The notes below the pieces were generated by a model, which had not been told where the DNA came from, did not search any database, and worked only from the letters and a program-made list of their open reading frames with translations. A program made the position numbers and the translations under genes. Shown in pieces: positions 1-7,720 of a stretch of 48,620 nt of DNA. Origin of the DNA: Prevotella sp. (GTDB lineage Bacteria > Bacteroidota > Bacteroidia > Bacteroidales > Bacteroidaceae); the NCBI GenBank assembly GCA_021636625.1, contig JAJWLX010000019.1:1-48620 (forward strand), written 5' to 3'. Position 1 is the stretch's first letter. Every line of letters begins with the position of its first letter.

Positions 1-1
1 G

Positions 2-43
2 GATGTTCTTCATTCTGACAACAAGTTGGCTAACCTCGACTAA
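2..43 (+). CDS. 3' end of an unidentified protein-coding gene
   Basis: The only open frame running in from the left edge ends in DVLHSDNKLANLD and a TAA stop at 41-43. A strong hairpin with a T-run follows 30 bases later, which fits the end of a transcribed gene. Too little is visible to name a family. The rest of the gene lies outside the window. Confidence 0.5.
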   Translation, partial: DVLHSDNKLANLD

Positions 44-71
44 TCTTCGAGATTTATCAACCCAAAATAAT

Positions 72-103
72 AGCGGGAATCCTTCGGGGTTTCCGCTTTT
101 TTA
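72..103 (+). terminator. Intrinsic terminator
   Basis: AGCGGGAATCC and GGGTTTCCGCT pair, with some G-U pairs, around a TTCG tetraloop. A run of six T follows. It closes the gene entering from the left edge. Confidence 0.85.
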
Positions 104-209
104 ATGCCCTTTTCTTTCATCTTTCTTTCGCTTTTCTTTCATTTTGTTATGTAACAGGATTGTTGTGTGCGTAAACGTTGTGTTTCTTTACATAATTTAA
201 CCTAAAATA

Positions 210-241
210 TTTGGAGCGTATTACTTTTTTCTCTAAATTTG
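210..241 (+). promoter_or_regulatory. Bacteroidetes-type promoter of the lipoprotein gene at 420
   Basis: TTTG at 210-213 (-33) and TAAATTTG at 234-241 (-7, TAnnTTTG) are separated by 20 bases, the ideal spacing for the Bacteroidetes primary sigma factor. Transcription should start near 247, leaving a leader of about 170 bases before the start codon. Confidence 0.75.
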
Positions 242-419
242 CACCCGAACAAATGTAAGAACTACATTTTGAGATTCTTGTATATCATTTGTATATTGTA
301 AAAGATGATTTAGGCCGAAAGGTTATTTTGGAAGTCTTCCAGAGTGCTGCAACCCCGCAGATGCTTGTAAGAGGAGACCAGGTTTAAATGATTGAATAAC
401 AATTAGTAAATGATAAAAT
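242..419 (+). other. Long, probably structured 5' leader
   Basis: This is the untranslated stretch between the promoter at 210-241 and the start at 420. It contains a GAAA-capped mini-hairpin (GGCCGAAAGGTT, 313-324), a perfect inverted repeat TGGAAG-T-CTTCCA (330-342) and CTGC-AACCCC-GCAG (348-361). Together with the 46-209 spacer it fills the gap before the lipoprotein. I could not assign it to a riboswitch class. Fragments such as GGAGACCAGG recall the cobalamin box, but the rest of that fold is missing. Confidence 0.35.
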
Positions 420-908
420 ATGAAAAAGTTTTTTGGAATGGTCATCACTTGTATGATGGCATTGGGTTTAGTAAGCTGCAGTGCGGCTGACGATGATTTG
501 ACGGGCGATACAACAACACGTGTCAACACCGTTACAACAAAGTCAAACTTCTCACTGCTCAGTTATTCACAGACAACCGGTGCTGAGGTAAATGAAACCT
601 CTAACATCAATGGTGAGAACAACGAGAAGCTGGTATGCAAGGTTCTTTCTGGTGGTCAGTTGCAGTTGACTCACAAGAATGTAATCTTTGATGAGGGCAC
701 AAATATCAAGTTTGACTCTCAGTTAGTTGGCAACAAGATTATCATCACCGAGACAGGCGATTACGGCAAGTCTGGTAAGTATGGTTATTTCACACTTGTT
801 GCGAAGGTTGGAATAGTTAAGGATGGTGACTATGTGATCGTAGTTAAGAGAAACGACCACACTCGCGAGGAGTTCAATATGCATTACGACTCTTCAAAGG
901 CGAAATAA
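420..908 (+). CDS. Small exported lipoprotein, function unknown
   Basis: The 162-residue product starts with a short basic stretch and a hydrophobic helix ending in the lipobox LVSC (Cys20), so it should be lipidated and anchored in the envelope. The mature part is Thr/Asn/Asp-rich near the N-terminus. It then alternates polar and hydrophobic residues in a beta-rich pattern (for example KIIITETGDYG and KDGDYVIVVKRNDH), suggesting a small beta-sandwich. I recognise no family. It is monocistronic: its own promoter lies at 210-241 and a terminator at 1080-1103. The start is chosen because it gives a complete lipoprotein signal. The 170-base leader is the unusual feature and may mean post-transcriptional control. 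Confidence 0.75.
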   Translation: MKKFFGMVITCMMALGLVSCSAADDDLTGDTTTRVNTVTTKSNFSLLSYSQTTGAEVNETSNINGENNEKLVCKVLSGGQLQLTHKNVIFDEGTNIKFDSQLVGNKIIITETGDYGKSGKYGYFTLVAKVGIVKDGDYVIVVKRNDHTREEFNMHYDSSKAK

Positions 909-1079
909 GGTAGAATATATGGTTAATACCTTACGATTATGATTCAATATAAATAGGTAGAATAGAAAATATAATATAGAAAGTGAATTTAAAGTGTGAT
1001 TAAATAATGTAATTGAATAGTTTAAAATTCATGCAATTGAATAATAGTAAATGTAAATGATAATAAGTTGAGCGTCGCT

Positions 1080-1103
1080 TAGACGACCAGTCTAGTTTTT
1101 TTT
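1080..1103 (+). terminator. Intrinsic terminator after the lipoprotein gene
   Basis: TAGAC-GACCA-GTCTA forms a short stem followed by G and eight T. It lies directly before the stop codon of the convergent gene that ends at 1105. Confidence 0.6.
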
Positions 1104-1104
1104 A

Positions 1105-1908
1105 TTAATTGTTATTGATTACGCTGATGAGCAGTTCCGGCGTACAGTCCTTTAAAACCACGATGTTGCCTTTATCTAATAAGTAAATCGTAGGCATCGC
1201 CTTGATGCTGTAAGTAGCACTAATCTGATCATCCGCAATGATTCTGAGCATTCTGTATTCAGCAGGAATGGTCTGTTTTTTCAGCCACGCCGTAACCTTG
1301 TGGCAATTCTCGCATTCCGGATCATAGAAGTAGAGTATCACCTTTTCATTCTGATAGTCAGTCAGTTGATGCATTTTTCCATCTTCCAGCTTGAAAGAGA
1401 GGTTGGTAGCCATCGTACCTGGCAGGTTTTTCCGTGCAGCCTTCCACTTGAAGTCGATGCGTTCCTTTTCCGCTTCATCGAAGTAAGGCGACTTCTTCAT
1501 TTCCGCCAGGAAGAAGCTATATACCCTGTCGTTTCTCATCGGCGACTGTGGGTCGTCGAAATAATGCTCTATCAGGCTCTCGAATTTCTCCTTGGCAGGC
1601 TTCTGTGCGTAAGCCTTGGCGGAGAAGGCGCTGATGCCTTTCTGGGCGATCTCGTCGTTGAAACGGGCGAGGATATCGATGAAGTTGACGAATCCCTGTT
1701 CTGTAATCTCCTCATTTTTCAGTAGGGTAGTATCAGCAAACTGATAGTTGTCCCAGTAGTGCTCGCTGAGGTAGGTAGCGCGCTGTTCTACGCTGCGCAG
1801 CGTATCAGGCAGAGCAGGGTAGGGGAATGCATTCTGCGCCTGGGTATTCAGGCAGCATAGCATAAGCATGCATGCGATAAGATAAGAGATATGTCTTGCT
1901 TTCATCAT
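1105..1908 (-). CDS. Exported thioredoxin-fold protein, DUF5106-like plus redoxin domain
   Basis: The 267-residue protein has a Sec signal peptide (residues 1-24, ending TQAQ). An all-helical middle region resembles the DUF5106 domain seen in Bacteroidetes. A C-terminal thioredoxin fold follows. The redox motif is CENC in YDPECENCHK, and the cis-Pro loop is visible as KAMPTIYLLD. Related Bacteroidetes proteins are thought to act as periplasmic thiol-disulfide oxidoreductases (TlpA/ResA-like). The precise substrate cannot be read here. It is transcribed alone from a promoter at 1969-1976 and converges on the lipoprotein gene. DUF5106 membership is recalled from pattern, not searched. Confidence 0.8.
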   Translation of the reverse strand: MMKARHISYLIACMLMLCCLNTQAQNAFPYPALPDTLRSVEQRATYLSEHYWDNYQFADTTLLKNEEITEQGFVNFIDILARFNDEIAQKGISAFSAKAYAQKPAKEKFESLIEHYFDDPQSPMRNDRVYSFFLAEMKKSPYFDEAEKERIDFKWKAARKNLPGTMATNLSFKLEDGKMHQLTDYQNEKVILYFYDPECENCHKVTAWLKKQTIPAEYRMLRIIADDQISATYSIKAMPTIYLLDKGNIVVLKDCTPELLISVINNN

Positions 1909-1968
1909 TTTCTTCCTTTACTTCATTACTTCTTGTTGTTGATAGCTGTTCCATAGGAACTTCTGCCG

Positions 1969-1976
1969 CAAAAGTA
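1969..1976 (-). promoter_or_regulatory. -7 element for the thioredoxin-like gene
   Basis: The minus strand reads TACTTTTG, matching TAnnTTTG, about 60 bases before the start codon. No clear -33 TTTG is seen. The leader contains the small hairpin GTTCC-ATA-GGAAC. Confidence 0.5.
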
Positions 1977-2049
1977 CGAAAAATAACTGAAAGTTCCAAG
2001 CATATTCCCGTTTTTTTCTTTTAAAAAATAACAAGCCACTTTCAAAAAC

Positions 2050-2122
2050 ACTCTTCACTCTTCACCTCTCGCAACCCCAGTGTTTATCGGGGTTTCAGCT
2101 GATTTGGTGAAGAGTGAAGAGT
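2050..2122. repeat. Nested inverted repeat (REP-like element)
   Basis: The 17-base arm ACTCTTCACTCTTCACC at 2050-2066 is matched perfectly by its reverse complement at 2106-2122. Each arm is itself a near-duplication of ACTCTTC. Inside lies a second stem, AACCCC (2073-2078) with GGGGTT (2089-2094). It sits in the 680-base gap between divergent genes and has no coding potential. Confidence 0.7.
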
Positions 2123-2161
2123 AAAAAGAAGAGTGGTGCTTTTATAAAAAAAGCTCCCGAC

Positions 2162-2242
2162 GTATCGTTTTGTGCCTGGCAATGGCAGATTATTGCCCTG
2201 GTAAGGGGCAATGTTATGCCATAGTGAGGCAATAAGCGATAC
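2162..2242. repeat. Long imperfect palindrome, possible structured RNA or REP unit
   Basis: Successive paired blocks fold the segment onto itself: GTATCG (2162-2167) with CGATAC (2237-2242), then GCCT with AGGC, then TGGCA with TGCCA. An inner hairpin, ATTGCCC with GGGCAAT, closes it. The motif GGCAAT or its complement occurs at least four times. The element has no ORF and lies some 190 bases before the promoter of the regulator gene. Confidence 0.5.
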
Positions 2243-2433
2243 AAGCTCATAGAAGTTTTTCCCGTTGCCTCCTACAAGAAATGCGCCTAAAAATACTGAT
2301 CACGAATAAAAACCGCATTAATGAAACACTGAAAAAACCTGAAAAAAGCCTTTTCGAATATGTTTTTTGCCTTTTTCTACCACTTTTCTAGCACTTTTAA
2401 CCTACTTTTTTAGTGTTTCTTGATTTTTAGTCG

Positions 2434-2441
2434 TAATTTTG
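2434..2441 (+). promoter_or_regulatory. -7 element of the membrane LuxR regulator gene
   Basis: TAATTTTG matches TAnnTTTG, about 147 bases before the start codon. The -33 region has no convincing TTTG, so the promoter may be weak or activator-dependent. Confidence 0.55.
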
Positions 2442-2477
2442 CAGCAGAGAAGAATAAGTAAGTAAATCAACAATGAT

Positions 2478-2525
2478 TTCAGAATTTAGAGATTCTGAAA
2501 GGTATGCAAGGAGCCCTAAGCGGGC
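2478..2525 (+). promoter_or_regulatory. Two hairpins in the regulator leader
   Basis: TTCAGAAT-TTAGAG-ATTCTGAA is a perfect 8-bp stem with a six-base loop (2478-2499). GCCC-TAAGC-GGGC follows at 2513-2525. Neither is followed by a T-run, so they are not terminators. They could be a protein-binding site or control translation of the regulator. Confidence 0.4.
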
Positions 2526-2588
2526 ACGACTTTATTGTGTATAAGTATAAAGATCTGTTTTTAATTATAAGTAAATAGAAAGCAAAGC

Positions 2589-3581
2589 ATGAAGACTAAG
2601 AATAAACTTTGGGATTGGTGCCTGCGCATGGAGCAGCATTTGTGCCCTGATTACTGTGGAGTGGTGGATCGCCGAAGGGTGATTGCCTTCGGCCTTTTGA
2701 CTCTGGTAGAGATTCTCGTTATTCCCTACCACTTCCTTTTGTTTTACATAATGAAAGCATGGGGTGGCTTTTGTTTTAATCTGGCTCATACCCTCGCACT
2801 GGCGCTGCTGATGTATGTAGTGCTGAAGCGCAAGGTGGTATTCAAGACTGGCATCTCACTGCTCTATATCCTCGTATTCGTGAAGCTGGCGATTGACAGT
2901 ATGCTCTGTCTGCACTATCAGGGCGACCGGGACAACCTGAGCGTGATGAGCAATATCTTCATCATGTTTATCCTCGCCATTACTGCCCAGAGCCAGCAGC
3001 TCAACCGAACCTCTCTCGGCTTTGCCATCGCTCTGCTGCCAGTGGTGGCGGTAGCCCTTTCGCATACTCAGATCTCCATGCTGCTCTTCAGCATCAAGGC
3101 TGTTCTGGTAGGTTTCCTGATGATATTCTATGTATGGCTCTATAATTGGGAACCTATCATCTTCAAGAATCTAAGGCAACCCAAGCAGATGAGGAAAGAA
3201 GAACATAAGGCGCTGCACATGCTTGCCGACCTGAAGGATGAAGAGATGGATATGTCGGTGAACCTATTGAGCCGACTGAGCCCCGAACAGCAGCAGAATA
3301 TCCTAGACCGCGCTGCAGAACAGTTGAAGACCAGCGAACTGAGCAAGAAGGCATGGGATTTGGTATGTGCCGACCTGACCAACAGTGAGAGAGTGATCTG
3401 CCAGATGGTACTGGAGGGCAAGATGCTGAAGGAAATCTGCATCGAACTGAACAAGAGTGAATCGAACATCACCAGCCAGCGTAGCCATATCCGCAAGAAA
3501 CTGAATATGGACCGCAAGGACGATTTGCGACGCGAGCTGGAAAAACGCTTCTATGAAGCCAAAAATTCATTGGAAGCATAG
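2589..3581 (+). CDS. Membrane-anchored LuxR-family transcriptional regulator
   Basis: The 330-residue protein combines about six predicted membrane helices (roughly residues 31-54, 59-79, 83-106, 117-134, 142-158 and 161-184) with a cytoplasmic part. That part is a charged, helical linker (190-255) followed by a LuxR/GerE-type helix-turn-helix (about 262-310). The recognition region reads LTNSERVICQMVLEGKMLKEI...NITSQRSHIRKKLNM. No receiver domain or kinase is present, so the membrane part itself probably senses the signal. It is monocistronic with a long structured leader and faces nnr convergently. Family assignment of the HTH is firm; signal and targets are unknown. Confidence 0.8.
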   Translation: MKTKNKLWDWCLRMEQHLCPDYCGVVDRRRVIAFGLLTLVEILVIPYHFLLFYIMKAWGGFCFNLAHTLALALLMYVVLKRKVVFKTGISLLYILVFVKLAIDSMLCLHYQGDRDNLSVMSNIFIMFILAITAQSQQLNRTSLGFAIALLPVVAVALSHTQISMLLFSIKAVLVGFLMIFYVWLYNWEPIIFKNLRQPKQMRKEEHKALHMLADLKDEEMDMSVNLLSRLSPEQQQNILDRAAEQLKTSELSKKAWDLVCADLTNSERVICQMVLEGKMLKEICIELNKSESNITSQRSHIRKKLNMDRKDDLRRELEKRFYEAKNSLEA

Positions 3582-3590
3582 TTGTAAAGG

Positions 3591-3608
3591 AGGAGTTTTT
3601 TAACTCCT
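3591..3608. terminator. Possible bidirectional terminator between convergent genes
   Basis: AGGAGTT-TTTT-AACTCCT is a perfect 7-bp stem with a four-base loop in the 49-base gap between the regulator and nnr. The T-rich tail is poor on both strands. Further AACTCC copies follow, so this may instead be part of a short repeat. Confidence 0.35.
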
Positions 3609-3630
3609 TAACTTCTTTAACTCCTATATA

Positions 3631-5148
3631 TTATTCTTCCAATCTGAGGAAAGCCTTCGGCAGGTAATCGATGAGATCGCTGGCAATGAGGCTTTCCTTG
3701 CCCAGGTCCTTGATGGCGAGGTCGCCGGCAAGCCCATGAAGGTACATACCGATGCGGGCAGCATCTGCCTGCTTGTAACCGCGAGCCAGAAGAGCGGTGA
3801 TGATGCCTGTAAGCACATCGCCACAGCCCGCCGTAGCCATACCGCTGTTGCCCGTAGAGCAGAACTCCACCTTACCATCCGGATGACAGAGGGCAGAGAA
3901 ATGACCCTTCAGCAGGATGTAGCCGTGCAGGCGGTCGGCAAGCTCGCATGCCTTGAAGAGGCGCTCGGTGCAGTTGCTGCAGGTGATGCCTGCCATACGG
4001 TCAAGCTCTCTAGGATGCGGAGTGTAGATGAGGTTCTTAGGCAACTGCTGCATCCAGGCACGGTGACTGGCAAGGATGTTGAGAGCATCGGCATCCACCA
4101 CAACCGGACAGGTGCTTCTTCTGAGCTGGGCAATCAGGGCGATAGCTGTAGCCTCGCTGGTTCCCAGTCCCGGACCGATGCCCATGGCGTGGTAATCTTC
4201 CGTATCCACCGGTTCGCTGAAGATGGTTTCCTCTGTATCCATCTGCAGTACCGCCTCGGGCACGGAAATCTGCATAATCTCGTAGTTTTTCTTAGGCGTA
4301 TGGGTAATCACCTTTCCCACACCCGTTCTGAGGCAGGCTCTGGTGGCAAGCACCGAAGCTCCTGCCATGCCGTAGCTGCCTGCTATGAGGAGCGCCGTGC
4401 CCATGCTGCCCTTGTGGGCGAAGTCACCGCGAGGCTTCAGGAGCTGGCGGATATCCTTCTCCTCGAGGATGCTGCAACGGCTCTCGGTGTGCTGGATGAA
4501 ATCAGGAGAGAGTCGGATGTCGAGCACCTTGATTCTGCCCAGATACTGCTGGTTGTCTGCCATTAGCATCGACAGCTTCTTCTGCTGCAGGGTGAGGGTG
4601 AGGTCGGCACGGATGATGTTGGCGTTGATGTTGTAGGAATTATCCTCGCTCATCAGACCGGAAGGCAGGTCGATGCTCACGATCTGTGCCGCACTCTGGT
4701 TGATGTATTTCACCATGGCAGCGAATCCGCCCGCCAGCGGCTTGTTGAGTCCGCTGCCGAAGAGACCATCCACTACGAGCATTCCCGCCTCGAGCTGGGG
4801 AGGGTCGAAGTTGACGGTTACCTCGGTAAACTGCTTGACGCACTTACCCTCGATGATTCGTTTCTTGTTGGTGGCACAGTCGGCAGAGAGCTTGTTGTGT
4901 ACATTGAATAGGAATACACTCACCATATAGCCGTCTTCGCTGAGAAGGCGCGCCACGGCAAGTGCATCACCACCATTATTTCCCGGTCCGGCGAAAACCA
5001 CGACCGGTGTTCTGTTAGACCATTCCTCCTCGATGGCACGTGTGAGCGCCTTGGCAGCTCTTTCCATTAGGTTGAGCGATGTGATCGGCTCATGCTCAAT
5101 GGTGTATTTATCCAGCTCATGTATCTGAGCACTAGTGAATATTTTCAT
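3631..5148 (-). CDS. nnr: Bifunctional NAD(P)H-hydrate epimerase / ADP-dependent dehydratase
   Basis: The 505-residue protein fuses two repair enzymes that restore hydrated NADH and NADPH. The N-terminal half (about 1-215) is the YjeF_N epimerase, with VFAGPGNNGGDALAVARLL as its nucleotide loop. The C-terminal half (about 225-500) is the ribokinase-like ADP/ATP-dependent NAD(P)HX dehydratase. It shows YTPHPRELDRM and the anion-hole motif STGNSGMATAGCGDVLTGI. The length fits the usual fusion of about 500 residues. The gene is cytosolic and monocistronic, diverging from hpt, with a -7 element at 5191-5198. The motif has AGCGD where many homologues have GGTGD or GGSGD; the catalytic Asp is kept. 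Confidence 0.95.
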   Translation of the reverse strand: MKIFTSAQIHELDKYTIEHEPITSLNLMERAAKALTRAIEEEWSNRTPVVVFAGPGNNGGDALAVARLLSEDGYMVSVFLFNVHNKLSADCATNKKRIIEGKCVKQFTEVTVNFDPPQLEAGMLVVDGLFGSGLNKPLAGGFAAMVKYINQSAAQIVSIDLPSGLMSEDNSYNINANIIRADLTLTLQQKKLSMLMADNQQYLGRIKVLDIRLSPDFIQHTESRCSILEEKDIRQLLKPRGDFAHKGSMGTALLIAGSYGMAGASVLATRACLRTGVGKVITHTPKKNYEIMQISVPEAVLQMDTEETIFSEPVDTEDYHAMGIGPGLGTSEATAIALIAQLRRSTCPVVVDADALNILASHRAWMQQLPKNLIYTPHPRELDRMAGITCSNCTERLFKACELADRLHGYILLKGHFSALCHPDGKVEFCSTGNSGMATAGCGDVLTGIITALLARGYKQADAARIGMYLHGLAGDLAIKDLGKESLIASDLIDYLPKAFLRLEE

Positions 5149-5190
5149 ATATTAATGTATGTTATGTCCGATTATCTGATTAATTTAATG

Positions 5191-5198
5191 CAAAAGTA
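5191..5198 (-). promoter_or_regulatory. -7 element for nnr
   Basis: The minus strand reads TACTTTTG, a TAnnTTTG match 43 bases before the start codon, divergent from the hpt promoter. Confidence 0.5.
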
Positions 5199-5241
5199 CT
5201 AAAAAAAGTCGATGAATGGATGAAGTTTCACGATTTTTTCG

Positions 5242-5249
5242 TAATTTTG
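5242..5249 (+). promoter_or_regulatory. -7 element for hpt
   Basis: TAATTTTG followed by CAG, 26 bases before the hpt start. It is the usual Bacteroidetes TAnnTTTG element; no TTTG is seen 20 bases upstream. Confidence 0.55.
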
Positions 5250-5274
5250 CAGAAAATATTGTATCATCAAGACT

Positions 5275-5814
5275 ATGGGCATAGTAAAAATCAAGGATAA
5301 GACCTTCAAGACCTCCATTCCAGAGGCAGAGATTCTGAAGAAGGTACAGGTCGTTGCCGACCGATTGAACCAGGATTATGCGGATAAGACTCCAGTGTTC
5401 CTGGCTGTGTTGAATGGTTCGTTTATCTTCGCTGCCGATCTGATGCGAATGATTACGGTACCAAGCGAGATTTCTTTTGTGAAGTATGCTTCCTACGAGG
5501 GCACCAGTTCTACCGGCAGCATGAAGACCCTGATGGGTCTGAACCAGGATCTTACCGGTCGCCACGTGGTGATCGTGGAGGACATCGTGGATTCCGGCTT
5601 TACCATGGCTCACATGATAGAGGATCTGAAGAAGAAGAATCCAGCCAGCATAGAGATCTGCTCACTCCTCGTGAAGCCGGGCAATCTGAAGGTAGATCTG
5701 GACATCAACTATACCGTAATGGAAATCCCTAACGATTTCATCGTAGGATATGGATTAGATTATGACCAAGAAGGCAGAAATCTCCGTGACATCTACACGA
5801 TTGTAGAAGAATAG
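5275..5814 (+). CDS. hpt: Hypoxanthine phosphoribosyltransferase
   Basis: The 179-residue protein salvages hypoxanthine (and often guanine) using PRPP to make IMP or GMP in the cytosol. The type I phosphoribosyltransferase signature is VVIVEDIVDSGFTM (about residues 101-114), with the two acidic residues that hold Mg-PRPP. An FLAVLNGSFIFAADL segment near residue 40 is the PPi loop. Length is standard. It is followed after 57 bases by adk and probably co-transcribed, giving a purine-nucleotide pair. The start is supported by a promoter only 26 bases upstream. Confidence 0.95.
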   Translation: MGIVKIKDKTFKTSIPEAEILKKVQVVADRLNQDYADKTPVFLAVLNGSFIFAADLMRMITVPSEISFVKYASYEGTSSTGSMKTLMGLNQDLTGRHVVIVEDIVDSGFTMAHMIEDLKKKNPASIEICSLLVKPGNLKVDLDINYTVMEIPNDFIVGYGLDYDQEGRNLRDIYTIVEE

Positions 5815-5871
5815 GGGGTGAAGCATGTGGGAGACACAACATAAAACAATTTATATATATTTAAGGTAAAA

Positions 5872-6444
5872 ATGAAAAATATCGTAATTTTCGGCGCTCC
5901 AGGTGCTGGTAAGGGTACACAGAGCGACAAGATGATTGAGAAGTATGGTCTCGGTCACATTTCAACAGGTGACGTTCTTCGTAACGAAATCAAGAATGGT
6001 ACAGAGCTCGGCAAGACTGCCAAGGGTTATATCGACAATGGTCAGTTGATTCCAGACGAGTTGATGATCGACATCCTCGCAAGCGTATATGACAGCTTCG
6101 GCAAGGATCACGCAGGTGTCATCTTCGATGGTTTCCCACGTACCACTCCACAGGCTGAGGCTTTGAAGAAGATGCTCTCTGAGCGTGGTCACAAGATCGC
6201 TGCCATGATCGAGCTTGCCGTTCCTGAGGATGAGTTGATGGCTCGTCTGCTCAACCGCGGTAAGTTGAGTGGCCGTTCTGATGACAACGAGGAGACCATC
6301 AAGAAGCGTCTCAACGTATATCATACACAGACTGCTCCTCTCATCGACTGGTATGAGAAGGAGGGTATCCACCACCACATCGAGGGTCTCGGAACTGTAG
6401 ATGAGATCTTTGCTCGTGTTTGCAATGTGATCGACAACTTGTAA
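5872..6444 (+). CDS. adk: Adenylate kinase, short-LID form
   Basis: The 190-residue enzyme interconverts AMP + ATP and 2 ADP. Key motifs are the P-loop GAPGAGKGTQ (residues 8-17), the AMP-binding STGDVLR, DGFPRTT and the arginines in RGKLSGRSDDNEETIKKRL. The LID is the short version without the Cys4 zinc site, as is usual in Bacteroidetes. It sits between hpt and obg. A 13-bp terminator-like hairpin follows at 6457, so obg may depend partly on read-through or on an unseen promoter. Its codons favour GGT and CGT, consistent with high expression. Confidence 0.97.
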   Translation: MKNIVIFGAPGAGKGTQSDKMIEKYGLGHISTGDVLRNEIKNGTELGKTAKGYIDNGQLIPDELMIDILASVYDSFGKDHAGVIFDGFPRTTPQAEALKKMLSERGHKIAAMIELAVPEDELMARLLNRGKLSGRSDDNEETIKKRLNVYHTQTAPLIDWYEKEGIHHHIEGLGTVDEIFARVCNVIDNL

Positions 6445-6456
6445 TCAAGATATAAT

Positions 6457-6490
6457 AATCTTCCCCGCAAGGCTGCGGGGAAGATTTATT
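6457..6490 (+). terminator. Intrinsic terminator or processing hairpin after adk
   Basis: AATCTTCCCCGCA and TGCGGGGAAGATT form a perfect 13-bp stem with an AGGC loop. The downstream tract is T/A-mixed (TTATTCGTT), so termination may be incomplete. Confidence 0.65.
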
Positions 6491-6559
6491 CGTTAAAAAA
6501 AAGAAGAATCTTCCGTTCAAAAGAAGAAGATTCAACGTTCAAATTAAAAAGAAAAATCA

Positions 6560-7720
6560 ATGGCTGAATCCAATTTCGTAGATTATGTAAAGATCAACTG
6601 CCGCTCTGGTAAGGGTGGTAAAGGCTCCATGCACCTGCGCCACGTGAAGTACCAGCCGAATGGTGGACCTGACGGTGGCGATGGCGGACGTGGAGGAAGC
6701 ATCTATCTTCGCGGCAACCACAACTACTGGACCTTGCTGCATCTGAAATATCAGCGCCACTTCTTCGCCGAGCATGGTGGCAATGGAGGACGTGACAAGT
6801 GCCACGGCACTGATGGTAAGGACATCTATATCGATGTGCCTTGCGGTACCGTGGTGTATAATGCCGAAACCGGTAAGTTCGTCTGCGACGTGGCTTACGA
6901 CGGTCAGGAAGTACTGCTCCTGAAGGGCGGACGTGGCGGACTGGGCAACTTCCAGTTCCGTACCTCTACCAACCAGGCTCCACGCTATGCGCAGCCAGGT
7001 GAGCCGATGCAGGAGATGACCATCATCATGGAGCTGAAGCTCCTTGCCGATGTGGGTCTTGTGGGTTTCCCTAATGCCGGAAAGTCAACCCTGCTCTCTG
7101 CCGTATCCAGTGCCCGTCCAAAGATAGCCAACTATCCGTTTACCACCCTTGAGCCATCGCTGGGAATCGTGGATTACCGCGACCATCAGAGTTTCGTGAT
7201 GGCAGATATCCCGGGTATCATCGAGGGAGCGAGCGAAGGAAAGGGCTTGGGACTGCGATTCCTGCGACACATCGAGCGCAACTCGCTGCTCCTCTTCATG
7301 GTTCCAGGCGATACCGACGACATCAAGAAGGAATACGAGGTGCTGCTGGGCGAGTTGAAGAACTTCAACCCAGAGATGCTCGACAAGCATCGCGTGCTCG
7401 CCATCACCAAGTGTGACCTGCTGGACGAGGAGCTCATCGAGATGCTGAAGGAGACCCTGCCAACCGATCTTCCGGTGGTATTCATCTCATCAGTTACCGG
7501 ACAGGGCATCCAGGAACTCAAGGATGTGCTCTGGAAGGAGTTGAATTCAGAGAGCAACAAGCTGCAGGAGATTACTTCAGAAGATACCCTCGTTCACCGT
7601 GACAAGGATATGAGCCGCTTCCAGCAGGAACTCGAGGCTGAGGGCGAGGACATCGTGGAGTATATCGACGAGGATGAAATCGAGGATGTAGATGACTTAG
7701 ATGATTTCGAATATGAATAA
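6560..7720 (+). CDS. obg: Obg/CgtA GTPase, ribosome assembly
   Basis: The 386-residue GTPase acts in late 50S assembly. The N-terminal Obg fold (about 1-160) is glycine-rich (SGKGGKGSMHL, GGDGGRGGSIYLRG). The G domain (about 160-330) has G1 GFPNAGKST, switch I NYPFTTLEPSLG, G3 DIPGIIEGA and a TKCDLLD version of the NKxD motif. The C-terminal 50 residues form a very acidic tail (EDEIEDVDDLDDFEYE), common in Bacteroidetes Obg. The start of pgeF overlaps this tail, so the two genes are translationally coupled. Confidence 0.97.
   Translation: MAESNFVDYVKINCRSGKGGKGSMHLRHVKYQPNGGPDGGDGGRGGSIYLRGNHNYWTLLHLKYQRHFFAEHGGNGGRDKCHGTDGKDIYIDVPCGTVVYNAETGKFVCDVAYDGQEVLLLKGGRGGLGNFQFRTSTNQAPRYAQPGEPMQEMTIIMELKLLADVGLVGFPNAGKSTLLSAVSSARPKIANYPFTTLEPSLGIVDYRDHQSFVMADIPGIIEGASEGKGLGLRFLRHIERNSLLLFMVPGDTDDIKKEYEVLLGELKNFNPEMLDKHRVLAITKCDLLDEELIEMLKETLPTDLPVVFISSVTGQGIQELKDVLWKELNSESNKLQEITSEDTLVHRDKDMSRFQQELEAEGEDIVEYIDEDEIEDVDDLDDFEYE

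Noticed and set aside
313..400. Cobalamin riboswitch
   Set aside because: Only scattered short matches exist. The spacing between CCCCGCA and the GGAGACC box is far too short and the core stems are missing.
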